Assembly (NCBI GenBank): GCA_046727435.1
Contig: JBKPCR010000027.1
Coordinates: 1-18,319 of the forward strand
Origin: CAVPRW01 sp046727435 [NCBI: bacterium]
GTDB taxonomy: Bacteria > Tectomicrobia > Entotheonellia > J063
Reading direction: 5' to 3'
Length of the DNA stretch: 18,319 nt
This document shows, piece by piece, positions 6,878-15,994 of the stretch; the first letter of the stretch is position 1; every line of letters starts with the position of its first letter. A program made the position numbers and the translations under genes. The notes below the pieces were generated by a model, which saw only the letters and a program-made list of their open reading frames with translations, did no database searches and was not told where the DNA came from.

Positions 6878-7166
6878 GATACAGGAGGCTCGGGCTCAAT
6901 CAGTGACCGTCACTGAGGACGCCTTAACCGTAGACCTCGTGGATGGGCGGACCATCATCGTGCCCCTGGTCTGGTACCCTCGTCTGTGGCATGGCACACC
7001 TGGGGAGCGCAGTCATTTTGAGATCTTTGGGGATGGCGCATATATCCATTGGCCGGAGCTAGACGAAGATTTGACCGTCGTAGGCCTGCTGGCCGGTCGG
7101 CACTCGGGAGAAAGTCCTCAATCCTTGCAGAAATGGCTGGAGGCCCGAAAGGGTCAAGACAAATAA
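6858..7166 (+). CDS. DUF2442 domain protein
   Basis: A 102-residue protein of the DUF2442 family: VTVTEDALTVDLVDGRTIIVPLVWYPRL at about residues 14-41, then a GDGAYIHWPELDEDL segment (about 59-73), which is the family hallmark, and a GLLAGR motif. The start is the ATG at 6858, preceded by GGAGAGG; a longer in-frame start at 6819 would sit inside the DUF4160 gene. The 20-nt overlap implies translational coupling. By analogy with other DUF4160/DUF2442 pairs it may be the partner or regulator in a small toxin-antitoxin-like module, but no activity can be read from the sequence. Confidence 0.85.
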   Translation: MNSSAVEIQEARAQSVTVTEDALTVDLVDGRTIIVPLVWYPRLWHGTPGERSHFEIFGDGAYIHWPELDEDLTVVGLLAGRHSGESPQSLQKWLEARKGQDK

Positions 7167-7194
7167 GTTCAAGTGACGAAACGTAGCTGATCGG

Positions 7195-7237
7195 CCGGAG
7201 AGATAGCTAACAAAAAAGTCCGGAGACATAGGTAACA
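7195..7237. repeat. Tandem 18-nt direct repeat at the IS481 end
   Basis: CCGGAGAGATAGCTAACA and CCGGAGACATAGGTAACA, two mismatches, are separated by 7 nt. They sit just beyond the transposase stop and probably form the multi-site transposase-binding end of the element. Confidence 0.7.
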
Positions 7238-7238
7238 G

Positions 7239-8386
7239 TCACCGGCGTCGTTTCGGTCTACCATAGGCATCTTCGATGCGCAGATGACGTTCGAGCAACC
7301 GGCCAAGTTTAAGGGGTCCGAAGTAAACATTCCAGATCCCATCGTCAATTTCCTCAAGGCCGACATAGGCTCCGACGCAGACGTGTGAGACGTTGACCCA
7401 GGGACGGTTCCAACGGATGCCACCATTCGCGCTGACGTAGCGCACCTCGAAGCAGTCAGGGGACTCAAGCGGTGGAAGTTTAGTAGGCATCTTCCTGGGG
7501 GAGGGTTCATAGCAGGCGGCCGGTGTACGCATGTCGAGCGCCTTGGGTGGACGTTCATGGTTGAACTCTTGGCGGAAGTGGGTGAACTTCTGTTGCTGTG
7601 CGCGCAGGTTGGCCCCGGGCGGGCGGTGTCGGCTTTCAAGGTGCGATGCATGCGCTCGTGGCGACCGTTTTGGTGCGGTTTACCGGGTTCGATGAACTCC
7701 GGCAGGATGCCCAGGCGCACCCACCACGCAGACAATTGGGACCGCCGGGCGAGGGTGTTGGTGGCGAACGGCACCCCGTTGTCGGTGCGGAGGCGTTGCG
7801 GCAAGCCGAATTCTTTGAACACACGCGTGAAGACAGGCTTGGCCTCCTGCACACGGGTGGAGGAGAGGGCTCCGCCCCCGAGCAGGAAGCGGCTGCAGCC
7901 ATCAGTGATGGTCAGCGGATTGCCGTAGCGGCCGTCCCCGGTCTTGAAGTGCCCTTTGAAGTCGGCGCTCCATCCCTCGTTGGGTGCAGTCATGGGGCTG
8001 GGGGGTTTGCCCGGATGCCCGATGGCGCGACGCTTGCGCCTCCTGGGCACCAAATGGTGGCGGCTGAGGATGTCACAGACCGTCGAGCGGGCGGGCCAGG
8101 GCCAGCGGGGATGGCGTGTGCTGAGGATCGACACCAACTTCTTCGCGCCCCAGGATGGATGCCGGCGCCGTGCTTCGAGGATCGCCGCCACCACGTGGTC
8201 AGGCGTGTGGCGGGGCAAGGTGCTGGGCCGACGCGATTGCTCTTCGAGGCCTTGTGGGCCGTGCGTGAGATAGCGGTCGATCCATGTGTACGCAGTCTTG
8301 CGGCTGACCCCGTACAGCGTACAGAGCTCAGTTACGGAGAGGCGATCACGCCAATAATCAGTGATAAATTGAGTCTTCTGGTCCAT
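7239..8386 (-). pseudogene. IS481-family DDE transposase, frameshifted
   Basis: From the ATG at 8386 the protein has an N-terminal helix-turn-helix (SVTELCTLYGVSRKTAYTWIDRY, about residues 17-39), a linker with HPSWGAKKL, and an rve/DDE core. All three catalytic residues are present: Asp in WSADFKGHF, Asp in LRTDNGVPF and Glu in NGRHERMHRTLK. Near 7612-7620, just after the catalytic Glu, the match moves to another frame. That frame holds RAQQQ and then RTPAACYEPSPRKMP through YFGPLKLGRLLERHLRIEDAYG, ending at 7239. A one-base loss in a C/G-rich run explains this. The first frame continues without homology to 7169. The C-terminal third is therefore lost unless translation slips. Confidence 0.85.
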
Positions 8387-8468
8387 GGGCGACGTTTGCC
8401 TCCAGGGCAGGGGGCACCTCCTTGGTGCCCACGAATATCATCACGCTGGTACCCATGTCTAATGTTAA

Positions 8469-8562
8469 CTCCACATTCGCCCACAACCGACTGATACCGA
8501 CTGCTACGGCGCGATTCTGCATCGGGGCGCGATTGGAACGGGCGCATGACACGCTTGGGCCG
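8469..8562. other. Spacer between IS481 end and nirA stop
   Basis: 94 nt downstream of the nitrate operon. I see no intrinsic terminator for the leftward transcript here, and no gene. Confidence 0.4.
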
Positions 8563-10056
8563 TTACAAGGCGGATTTTCGGGGATAATAGCGCACGAGCT
8601 GTTCGAGCACGGCGGGGAGCTCATCGCATGGGACATCTTCCATGATTTTCTCGGCCAGGCGTGCTCCTTTGCCCGACTTGCCACCCACGAAGATCGTCAC
8701 GGCATCGACCACCTTGCCAGCCACTTTGGTCTTGGTGCCCTGCAGACCGATGTCAGCCACATGATGGTTGCCGCAGCCGGCCGGACACCCAGACCAGGCG
8801 ATGGTGATAGGCTTGACCGCACCGAGGTTTTGTTCAAGGGTGCGGGCAATCTCTAGGGCGCGCTTCTTGGTCTCGATGACGGCGAGGTTGCAGAACTCGA
8901 TGCCGGTACAACTCACTAGCCCCCGCATGATCGCCGATGGGTCATAGCGCAGTACTTGCAGCAACGGCTCATCAAGTAGCTCGCCTAGCATTTGGTCGGA
9001 TACATGCGGGATGATCACATTTTGACCCGGCGTCAGCCGCACCTCGCCCGTGCCGTATCGCTCGGCCAACCGACACACCTCGAAGAGTTGTGCATCAGTG
9101 AGGCGGCCGACAGGCACGGAAAGCCCCACATAGTTGAGCCCCTGCCCTGTCTGCCGGAAGATCCCCACATGGTCAGTACTGCGGTGGTGGCGCGCATCGA
9201 TGCCGGCCGGAGACAAAGGACTCCCTAGAGTGCGCTCGACTTCCGTCCGGAATGTTTCAACCCCACATTTCTCTAACAAAAACGCCAGGCGCGCCTTGTT
9301 GCGGGCCTCGCGCGGCCCGTGGTCGCGGAAGACCAGCACAATCGCCCGGCACACCTCCGCGGCTTGCTCAGGCTGGACAAAGATATCTACGGGGGAGGCG
9401 ATGCGGTAGCCCCCCGAGCCCAGCTTGCCGCCGACGAAGACGTTAAAACCTTTGACCTCGACCTCATTCTGCAGCTGTGTGGCCGGTACTAGTGTAAGGT
9501 CCTGGGTTTCGGCGTGGGTGCAATTATCGCGACAACCGGTGATGGTGACGTTGAATTTCCTGGGGAGGTTGGTAAAGGCCTTATCCCCCACGAACATGGC
9601 AGTGAATTGCCGCGCCACGTGGGAGGCATCGAACAGCTCCGTAGGCGTCAGCCCGGCGACTGGACAACCGATAATGTTGCGAATGTTGTCCATGCCGGTC
9701 TGGAGACTGGTGAGGTTAACATCCGTGAGCCGGGCTAAGACCGTCGGGATATCCTCGATGCGCAGCCAGCGCAGCTGGATCTGTTGACGGGTTGTGATGT
9801 CGAGGCGCCCGCGCCCGAATTCGGCCGCGATCCCGGCCAGGGTCCGCAGTTGGGTCGCATCGGTGATGCCATTGGTGATGCGCACCCGCATCATGAAAAA
9901 CCCCGAGGTGTGCTTGCGGAAAAACACACCGCTCCACTTCAGGCGTTCCAGGTCCGCTTCAGAAATGGCTTCCCAGCCCTGCTGCGCGAAGTCAGGGATA
10001 TCCCTGACGATGTCTAGGCCATCTTTTTCCGCTTTGAGCGCCTCGATCTTGTTCAT
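8563..10056 (-). CDS. nirA: Ferredoxin-nitrite reductase
   Basis: A 497-residue cytoplasmic siroheme enzyme expected to reduce nitrite to ammonium with six electrons from ferredoxin. Two ferredoxin-like half domains (about residues 45-115 and 295-360) alternate with siroheme/4Fe-4S halves. Cluster and siroheme ligands are Cys383 and Cys389 (SCTGIEFC) and Cys424 and Cys428 (GCPAGCGNH). The family usually has GCPNSCG in the last motif. Siroheme-contacting basic residues lie in DITTRQQIQLRW (about 86-97). The length matches cyanobacterial NirA. The family also contains sulfite reductases, but position as the last gene after narB argues for nitrite. The ATG overlaps the narB stop by 4 nt (ATGA), indicating translational coupling. 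No damage seen. Confidence 0.92.
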   Translation of the reverse strand: MNKIEALKAEKDGLDIVRDIPDFAQQGWEAISEADLERLKWSGVFFRKHTSGFFMMRVRITNGITDATQLRTLAGIAAEFGRGRLDITTRQQIQLRWLRIEDIPTVLARLTDVNLTSLQTGMDNIRNIIGCPVAGLTPTELFDASHVARQFTAMFVGDKAFTNLPRKFNVTITGCRDNCTHAETQDLTLVPATQLQNEVEVKGFNVFVGGKLGSGGYRIASPVDIFVQPEQAAEVCRAIVLVFRDHGPREARNKARLAFLLEKCGVETFRTEVERTLGSPLSPAGIDARHHRSTDHVGIFRQTGQGLNYVGLSVPVGRLTDAQLFEVCRLAERYGTGEVRLTPGQNVIIPHVSDQMLGELLDEPLLQVLRYDPSAIMRGLVSCTGIEFCNLAVIETKKRALEIARTLEQNLGAVKPITIAWSGCPAGCGNHHVADIGLQGTKTKVAGKVVDAVTIFVGGKSGKGARLAEKIMEDVPCDELPAVLEQLVRYYPRKSAL

Positions 10057-12164
10057 GGTCCATCCTCCAGTTTTTTCACCCGAACGGCGGCGGCCTTCAG
10101 TTCGGGTTCCTTGGAGACGGGGTCGTAAGCGTTGAGCGTGAGGTTATTCGCGCACATATAAAAGCCCATGCTCCGGCCCCAATGGAACGGCACGAAGCAG
10201 ATCCCGGAGGCGATCGCAGTGGTCACCCTGGCCTGGGCCACCAGCTTTCCGCGCCGGGAGGTCAGCTCCACAAAATCTCCATCCTGCACCCTATAGCGTC
10301 TGGCATCCTGAGGATGCAGCTCCACAAACGGCTCCCGACAGCTCTGCAGGAGGTTTTCCACCTTGCCGGTGCGGGTCATGGTATGCCATTGGTTCTTGAC
10401 CCGGCCGGTTGTAAGGACGAGTGGAAACTCGCGGCAGGGACGCTCGACGGGGTCGGCATGTTCTACCGGAATGAAGTGGGCGCGACCGTTCGGCGTGGGA
10501 AAGCGCCGATCGGTGTACAGTCGTGGCGTGCCCGGGTGGTCAAACGCCGGGCATGGCCACTGCACGGGCCCCCTTTTTAGCCGTGCATACGTAACCCCGG
10601 TGATATCCATCGGTCGCCTCTGCGTTAACTGTTTGAACTCCTCGAAGACCTCCTCGCTGCGCTCGAAGGGGAAAGCCTCTTTCAATCCCAACTCGCGCGC
10701 GAATAGGGTCATGATCTGCCAGTCGGGAAGTGCCTCCCCGGGTGGCACAGCAAGGCGGGGGAGGTACGTGAGGGTGCGCTCGGAGTTCGTCATCACCCCT
10801 TCCTTTTCCGGCCACTGGGCAGCCGGCAACAGCACATCGGCAAACTGCGTAGTGTCAGTCGGGTGGTAAGCATCCTGTACGACTACCAATTCTGCCTGAC
10901 GCAGAGCCTTTTCCACGAGGTCGAGGTCGGGCATGGAGACGGCAGGGTTGGTGCACATGATCCAGACGGCCTTGACCTTGCCTTCAGTAAGCGCTTGGAA
11001 CAGCTCCACCGCCGAATAACCAGGCTTGGCGGAGAGATGTTCGGGCGGGATACCCCAATGGGTCGCCACCTCGGCCCGATGCTGTGGGTCCAGGACCGAC
11101 CGGTAGCCCGGTAGCAAGTGCGACAGGCCTCCGACCTCACGTCCTCCCATGGCATTGGGTTGTCCAGTGAGCGAGAACGGTCCAGCGCCTGGCCTGCCGA
11201 TCTGGCCGGTGGCCAGGTGCAGGTTGATGAGGGCATTGTTCTTGCCCACACCGACCGTGCTCTGGTTCATGCCCATGCTCCACAAGCTGATGACGGCGCG
11301 GGCGCGCCCGAACAGGCGGCCTGCTTCTCGGATGCGCGATGCATTCAGCCCGCAGACCTCTTGCACGGCTTCCGGTGTGTAGCGCATGAGCAGCGCCTGC
11401 AGTGCATCCCATCCCTGGGTATGCGCCGCAACGAATGCCGGATCGATGAGCCTCTCTTCGACCATCACCGCCAACATGGCGTTCAGGAGGGCGATATCGG
11501 CTCCCGGACGGATCGGTAGGTAGAGGTCGGCGATGTCCGCCACCTCCGTGCGCCGGGGATCGACGGTGATGACCTTCACCTCATCTGGTGCCTGCTCCTT
11601 GCGGCGTTTGAGGCGACGAAACACAATCGGGTGGCACTCGGCCATGTTGCTGCCGATGATAAAAAAGCAGTCAGCCAGGTCGATATCCGCATAGCTTACG
11701 GGCGGTCCGTCGGACCCCAGGGAGGTGTGATAACCCACGGCAGCGCTCGCCATGCACAAGCGTGAGTTGGTGTCGAAGTTATTCGTCCCCAGAAACCCTT
11801 TGGCCAGCTTGTTGGCCACATAGTAATCTTCAGTCAGGAGTTGACCCGAGCCATAGATTGCAACGGCATCCGGGCCATATTCGGCGATGATGCGGCGGAA
11901 CGATTGCGCCACGGTTTTGAGCGCCGTCGACCAAGGCACGCAGGTTAGCGGCCGATCCCGGCGGGAGCGCACATGGGGGTAGAGGAGTCGGTCGGGGGTG
12001 TTGAGGGCCCGAGGGAGCATAACCGCCTTGGCACAGACCTCCCCGAAGTTGGCGGGATGGTCGGGATCGCCTTTCACCCGCACAACTTCGCCAGCCTGGA
12101 TCTGCACCAAGAGACCACAGCCCACCCCGCAATAGGGGCACTGGGTCCGTCCCCACTCTGGCAT
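10053..12164 (-). CDS. narB: Assimilatory nitrate reductase catalytic subunit (NarB/NasA)
   Basis: A 703-residue molybdenum bis-MGD enzyme that reduces nitrate to nitrite in the cytoplasm. The N-terminal 4Fe-4S ligands are Cys9, Cys12, Cys16 and Cys44 (CPYCGVGC, then GEVCAK). The Mo-ligating Cys137 lies in DTNSRLCMASA. The molybdopterin oxidoreductase body is followed by a C-terminal dinucleotide-binding domain (about 585-700) with TTGRVKNQWHTMTRTGK and VPFHWGR. There is no Tat signal, as expected for an assimilatory enzyme. There is also no C-terminal BFD-like 2Fe-2S extension such as long NasA proteins carry, so this resembles the ferredoxin-dependent cyanobacterial NarB type. It starts 3 nt after the nrtD stop and overlaps nirA by 4 nt. 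Confidence 0.93.
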   Translation of the reverse strand: MPEWGRTQCPYCGVGCGLLVQIQAGEVVRVKGDPDHPANFGEVCAKAVMLPRALNTPDRLLYPHVRSRRDRPLTCVPWSTALKTVAQSFRRIIAEYGPDAVAIYGSGQLLTEDYYVANKLAKGFLGTNNFDTNSRLCMASAAVGYHTSLGSDGPPVSYADIDLADCFFIIGSNMAECHPIVFRRLKRRKEQAPDEVKVITVDPRRTEVADIADLYLPIRPGADIALLNAMLAVMVEERLIDPAFVAAHTQGWDALQALLMRYTPEAVQEVCGLNASRIREAGRLFGRARAVISLWSMGMNQSTVGVGKNNALINLHLATGQIGRPGAGPFSLTGQPNAMGGREVGGLSHLLPGYRSVLDPQHRAEVATHWGIPPEHLSAKPGYSAVELFQALTEGKVKAVWIMCTNPAVSMPDLDLVEKALRQAELVVVQDAYHPTDTTQFADVLLPAAQWPEKEGVMTNSERTLTYLPRLAVPPGEALPDWQIMTLFARELGLKEAFPFERSEEVFEEFKQLTQRRPMDITGVTYARLKRGPVQWPCPAFDHPGTPRLYTDRRFPTPNGRAHFIPVEHADPVERPCREFPLVLTTGRVKNQWHTMTRTGKVENLLQSCREPFVELHPQDARRYRVQDGDFVELTSRRGKLVAQARVTTAIASGICFVPFHWGRSMGFYMCANNLTLNAYDPVSKEPELKAAAVRVKKLEDGP

Positions 12165-12167
12165 GGC

Positions 12168-12956
12168 TCAAGCCCTCATAACGGCGCGCTCTTCCAGAAA
12201 CGCGATGAGGTGGTCACGCAATTGGTAGTAATTGAGGTGGTTGAGCACATCCACACGGCACCTGGGTCGGGGGAAGGGGATCGCCAGGATCTCTCCAATG
12301 GTGGCAGCTGGGCCACTGGTCATCATGACGATGCGGTCGGCCAGGAACAGGGCCTCATCGACATCGTGAGTGACCATCAGTACAGTCTTGCGATCTTCCG
12401 CCCATAGCCGCATCAGCTCTTCCTGCAGCTCCATGCGAGTGAGGGCGTCGAGGAGGCTGAACGGCTCGTCCAGGAGCAAAACCTTCGGCTCCAGGGCAAA
12501 GGCCCGGCCGATGCCCACCCGCTGGCGCATTCCTGCTGACAGCTCGTCGGGATACCGGTCGGCGACCTCCGCCAACCCGACCAGCGCGAGGTAATGGTCC
12601 GCCAGCTTGCGCCGCTCCGCGCGGCCGTGTCGGCTGTTGACCTGCTCCACAGTCAGCAGCACGTTGCCGCGCGCGGTGAGCCAGGGGAGAAGCGCTGGTG
12701 TCTGGAAGACGACGCCGCGATCCGTGCCGGGGCCAACCACTTCACGTCCCGCGAGAATCACGCCTCCCTCCGTGGGTTCGTTCAAGCCCATGACGATCGA
12801 CAGCACGGTCGACTTGCCACAGCCCGAGTGACCGATCACGCAGACAAATTCTCCTTCGCACACGTGCAGATTGAAATCCTTGACGATGACCGCCGGGCCG
12901 TCTGGCGTCGCGTAGGTCTTGCCCAGTCTGGTGAGCTCCAGGAAGCGCTCATTCAT
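12168..12956 (-). CDS. nrtD: Nitrate ABC transporter ATP-binding protein NrtD
   Basis: A 262-residue ATPase that powers nitrate import with NrtC. Motifs in order: Walker A GHSGCGKST (42-50), Q-loop Gln85 (VVFQTPALLPWLT), signature LSAGMRQRVGIGRA (139-152, with Ala at the usual first Gly), Walker B VLLLDEP (159-165) and switch His197 (MVTHDVDEAL). The following segment, FLADRIVMMTSGPAATIGEIL, is typical of the nitrate/sulfonate/taurine importer class. The start codon overlaps the nrtC stop by one base (TAATG). The match to NrtD rather than NrtC is from the intact switch His and short C-terminus, and is inferred. Confidence 0.9.
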   Translation of the reverse strand: MNERFLELTRLGKTYATPDGPAVIVKDFNLHVCEGEFVCVIGHSGCGKSTVLSIVMGLNEPTEGGVILAGREVVGPGTDRGVVFQTPALLPWLTARGNVLLTVEQVNSRHGRAERRKLADHYLALVGLAEVADRYPDELSAGMRQRVGIGRAFALEPKVLLLDEPFSLLDALTRMELQEELMRLWAEDRKTVLMVTHDVDEALFLADRIVMMTSGPAATIGEILAIPFPRPRCRVDVLNHLNYYQLRDHLIAFLEERAVMRA

Positions 12957-13780
12957 TACTGCAGCACCTCAGGTGGTGTGGGAGATGCAAGGCCAGACGT
13001 GCCCCTGCGGTTACGGGCTTTGATGAGAAACTCGGTGAGCTCGCGCCGGACCCGCTGATAGACCGGGTCGAGGCTGAGAAGTCGTCGGGAGCGGGGGTGG
13101 GGGATTGGCACGGGGATTTCGGGGCCCAGCGTCGCTCCCGGCCCTGGTGTTAAGGGATAGATCCGCTCTGCGAGCCGAATGGCTTCCTCCACGTCGTTGG
13201 TGATCATCACCACCGTCTTCTGCTGCTCCATCCAAATACGGGCGAGTTCATCCTGGAGTATGCTGCGAGTGAGGGCATCGAGCGCACTGAGGGGTTCATC
13301 CAGCAAGAGCAGCTTGGGGTTTGTGGCCAGCCCACGCGCCACGGCGACCCGCTGGCGCATGCCGCCCGAGAGTTGATGCGGCCGCTTGGCCATGGCCTCC
13401 TCCAGATGCACCAGGCGCACCCACTGCTCGGTCCGTAGGCGTTTCTCGTGGGTTGAGAGTTCAGAGGACACGGCGTCGACCGCCAGGTAGATGTTCTCAA
13501 AAACGGTCAGCCAGGGCAGGAGCGAGTAATTTTGGAAGACGATACCGCGATCGGGCCCCGGTCCCTGGATGGGCCCCCCATCGAGCGAGATCTCCCCCTC
13601 ATCCGGTGTGATGAGGCCGGCGATCAGCGACAGGAGAGTCGTCTTCCCCGAGCCGGAGTAGCCGACGATGGCCACGAACTCTCCTTGATCTACGGCAAGG
13701 TCGATTCCCTGCAGCACCAGGTAGCGACCCTTAGGTGTTTCATAGCACTTGCGTACATCCTGGAGCTTGAGGAATGCCAT
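12956..13780 (-). CDS. nrtC: Nitrate ABC transporter ATP-binding protein NrtC (short form)
   Basis: A 274-residue ATPase, the second of the pair. Walker A GYSGSGKT lies at 40-47, Q-loop Gln83 in IVFQNYSLLPWLT, signature LSGGMRQRVAVARG at 137-150 and Walker B LLLLDEP at 157-163. The switch-loop His is Asn195 (VMITNDVEEA), so hydrolysis at this site may be impaired or differently controlled; I recall Asn here in other NrtC/CmpC proteins but cannot confirm it. Cyanobacterial NrtC is about 660 residues because of a C-terminal NrtA-like regulatory domain; here that domain is absent and only a Pro/Arg-rich tail follows. It sits 12 nt after nrtB and overlaps nrtD by one base. Confidence 0.88.
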   Translation of the reverse strand: MAFLKLQDVRKCYETPKGRYLVLQGIDLAVDQGEFVAIVGYSGSGKTTLLSLIAGLITPDEGEISLDGGPIQGPGPDRGIVFQNYSLLPWLTVFENIYLAVDAVSSELSTHEKRLRTEQWVRLVHLEEAMAKRPHQLSGGMRQRVAVARGLATNPKLLLLDEPLSALDALTRSILQDELARIWMEQQKTVVMITNDVEEAIRLAERIYPLTPGPGATLGPEIPVPIPHPRSRRLLSLDPVYQRVRRELTEFLIKARNRRGTSGLASPTPPEVLQ

Positions 13781-13792
13781 ACGCCTCCTCGG

Positions 13793-14566
13793 TTAGACGA
13801 CCCGGAATCGCCGCTCCACCACCCCCATCAACCGGTCCAAGAGAAAGCCGATCAGGCCAATGGTGATGATCGACAGTAGGATGTGGGAATAGACGAGGCT
13901 GTTGTATTCCTGCCAGAGAAAGCCGCCGATGCCGGGCGCACCCGTGAGCATCTCGGAGGCCACGATGACGAGCCAGGCAATCCCGAGCGACAACCGCCAG
14001 CCGGTGAAGATGTATGGAAGCGTGGCGGGGATGATGACCTTGCGGAGCATCTTCGCACGTGACAGCCGCAGCACACGCCCGACGTTCAGATAGTCCTGCG
14101 GGATACTGCGGACCCCCACAGCGGTGTTAATCACTGTGGGCCACATCGCACAGATGGCAATGGTGAAGACCGCCGCCGGCTCTGACTGTCTGAAGATGAC
14201 CAAGCCCAGGGGAAGCCAGGCCAGGGGCGAGATCGGCCGCAATACCTGGATTACCGGATCGAAGGCCTGATAGAAAGAGACCGAAAGGCCGAGCAGATAA
14301 CCCAGCAACGTCCCCGCCACAATGGCGACCAGAAACCCCTTGGCCACCCGCACCAGGCTCAGCACAGCGAACCGCGCAATCCCCTGATTCATCTCCCCAT
14401 CCTTGAAAAACGGTCGCAGGACGTAGTCTTTCGATTCATCCCAGGTCTTCAGCGGCGATGGCAGATCGGGGGCCACAGTATGGCTCAGGAAAGTCCAGAT
14501 CAGGAGGACCAGGGCAATCCCAACGAGGGGCAGGAGGTACGGCAACGGGTCGAAACGGTGGCTCAT
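13793..14566 (-). CDS. nrtB: Nitrate ABC transporter permease NrtB
   Basis: A 257-residue inner-membrane permease that forms the nitrate channel, presumably as a homodimer. About six hydrophobic segments are visible: residues 11-28, 70-97, 104-123, 132-152, 195-211 and 228-249. The cytoplasmic EAA-type loop that docks the ATPases reads RLSRAKMLRKVIIPATLPYIFTG-like sequence at about 166-188. The ending LDRLMGVVERRF is typical of NrtB/SsuC/TauC permeases. It starts 12 nt downstream of nrtA, in operon order between the binding protein and the ATPases. Confidence 0.92.
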   Translation of the reverse strand: MSHRFDPLPYLLPLVGIALVLLIWTFLSHTVAPDLPSPLKTWDESKDYVLRPFFKDGEMNQGIARFAVLSLVRVAKGFLVAIVAGTLLGYLLGLSVSFYQAFDPVIQVLRPISPLAWLPLGLVIFRQSEPAAVFTIAICAMWPTVINTAVGVRSIPQDYLNVGRVLRLSRAKMLRKVIIPATLPYIFTGWRLSLGIAWLVIVASEMLTGAPGIGGFLWQEYNSLVYSHILLSIITIGLIGFLLDRLMGVVERRFRVV

Positions 14567-14578
14567 GCCTGCTCACTC

Positions 14579-15916
14579 CTAGCTCAGGTTATGGACGGCA
14601 AACATCCGGACGTATTGCTCGGGTTGCGCAGGGTCGAATTCGACGCCGTCGAAGAGGGTTTCCTTTTTCATGTCCGCGTCCGGTGCCTCGACGCCCAATT
14701 CTTTGGCCACCTCGCGGAAGATATCCGGCCGATGTACACGGCTGGCGAGACCGCTGTAGTCCACCTCTTCTTTTGCCATCCCCCAGCGTCGGAACTGGCT
14801 GAGCCACCAGACCCCGTGGGACCTCCAGGGGAAATTGGTGTGCCGGTCGAAGAAGGTCATGTAGTAGGGATCCTGCTCCATCGGGCGTCCATCGCCGTAA
14901 TCGTATTGCCCCAGTAGACGCCCCAAGATGATCTCCTTCTGCGTGTTGATGTATTGGGGGCGTGCCACCACCTCAGCCACATGTGGTCGATTTTCCAGCT
15001 TGTCGATGTACTGGCTGGCTTCCAGCAGGGCCCGAAGAATGGCCTTCACGGTTTTCGGATTTTTCTCAGCGAACTCTTCGGTGAAGCCCAGGACCTTTTC
15101 GGGATGATCGCGCCAGATCTGCTGTGTCGTGACGGCCGTATAGCCGATCCCATCGGCGATGGCCCGGGCATTCCACGGCTCGCCAACGCAGAAGCCATCC
15201 ATCTTGCCGACCTTCATATTGGCCACCATTTGGGACGGCGGAATCGTGATCAGCGTGACATCTTTGTCCGGGTTGATCCCACCAGCCCCGAGCCAGTAGC
15301 GGGTCCACATGGCGTGTGTGCCAGGGGGAAACGTCATGGCAAAAGTCATCGGCTTGCCGGCACGCTTGGCCTCCTCGGCCAGCGGCTTGAGCGCCTGCGG
15401 CGTCTTGACCCCCTTGGCCAACAGATCCTTCGTAAGCGTGATGGCCTGGCCATTGCGGTTCAGGTAGAAAGGGATGATCATCGGCTTCACCGGCGACCCC
15501 AATAGCCCCATGGTGGAGGCGTACGGCATACCGAGGAGGAGGTGTGTCGCCTGGTTCTCGCCGAGGGTCAAGCGATCACGGATCACTGCCCAGGACGCTT
15601 CCTTAGAAATGGTCGATTCGATGCCATATTTCTTGAAGAGCCCCAATTCATGGGCCATGACGATGGAGGAACAGTCGGTGAGCGCGATGATACCAACGCG
15701 GACATTGGGAGTCTCCGGCGCATCCCCAGCATAGGCCCCACCCACCCAGCCGCGCGGCAGACCGGCCAGCAGAAGGGCCAGCACCCCTCTCGTTGAGGCC
15801 GCCAAAAAATCCCGCCGCGTCTGTGGCGTCTGCCATTCCCGCTGGGGTACCTCCGACGTCTTGACCGCTGGCTCCGTCATACGAACGTGTTCCGTGTCGC
15901 TTCTCTTAAGGTTCAT
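14579..15916 (-). CDS. nrtA: Nitrate-binding periplasmic protein NrtA, Tat-exported
   Basis: A 445-residue substrate-binding protein that captures nitrate (possibly nitrite) and delivers it to NrtB. A twin-arginine signal is clear: TRRDFLAAS at 33-41, hydrophobic core about 44-58, and likely cleavage after AYA near residue 63. There is no lipobox Cys, unlike cyanobacterial lipoprotein NrtA. NrtA/CmpA landmarks are GIIALTDCSSIVMAHE early, LLLGMPYASTMGL, FPPGTHAMWTRYWLGAGGI and CVGEPWNARAIADGIGYT. The related CmpA binds bicarbonate, but coupling to narB and nirA points to nitrate. Starts at 15916 and 15880 are both possible; neither has a strong ribosome binding site, and both keep the Tat signal. 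First gene of the operon. Confidence 0.92.
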   Translation of the reverse strand: MNLKRSDTEHVRMTEPAVKTSEVPQREWQTPQTRRDFLAASTRGVLALLLAGLPRGWVGGAYAGDAPETPNVRVGIIALTDCSSIVMAHELGLFKKYGIESTISKEASWAVIRDRLTLGENQATHLLLGMPYASTMGLLGSPVKPMIIPFYLNRNGQAITLTKDLLAKGVKTPQALKPLAEEAKRAGKPMTFAMTFPPGTHAMWTRYWLGAGGINPDKDVTLITIPPSQMVANMKVGKMDGFCVGEPWNARAIADGIGYTAVTTQQIWRDHPEKVLGFTEEFAEKNPKTVKAILRALLEASQYIDKLENRPHVAEVVARPQYINTQKEIILGRLLGQYDYGDGRPMEQDPYYMTFFDRHTNFPWRSHGVWWLSQFRRWGMAKEEVDYSGLASRVHRPDIFREVAKELGVEAPDADMKKETLFDGVEFDPAQPEQYVRMFAVHNLS

Positions 15917-15994
15917 CTTCAGCGAGCAGCTCCGTTCAGAGGCAAGCGGCGTTGCGCCTGCTTTGGCAATCTCAGCTATTAGAGTGGTCTGGGT

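Larger units (their letters stand above)
7195..8468 (-). mobile_element. IS481-family insertion sequence (degenerate)
   Basis: It contains one DDE transposase on the minus strand. Ends are approximate. On the low side are two copies of an 18-nt repeat (7195-7212 and 7220-7237). The inner copy contains AGACATAGGTA (7224-7234), the near-perfect inverse of TACCCATGTCT at 8450-8460 on the other side. TGTTACC-ATGTC-type ends are typical of this IS group. The outer limit near 8468 is inferred. The element lies in the interval between the DUF2442 gene and the 3' end of nirA, disrupting neither. Confidence 0.65.

Noticed and set aside
7598-8494. 298-codon plus-strand open frame over the IS481 element
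   Set aside because: Antisense shadow of the transposase, which carries all the motifs.
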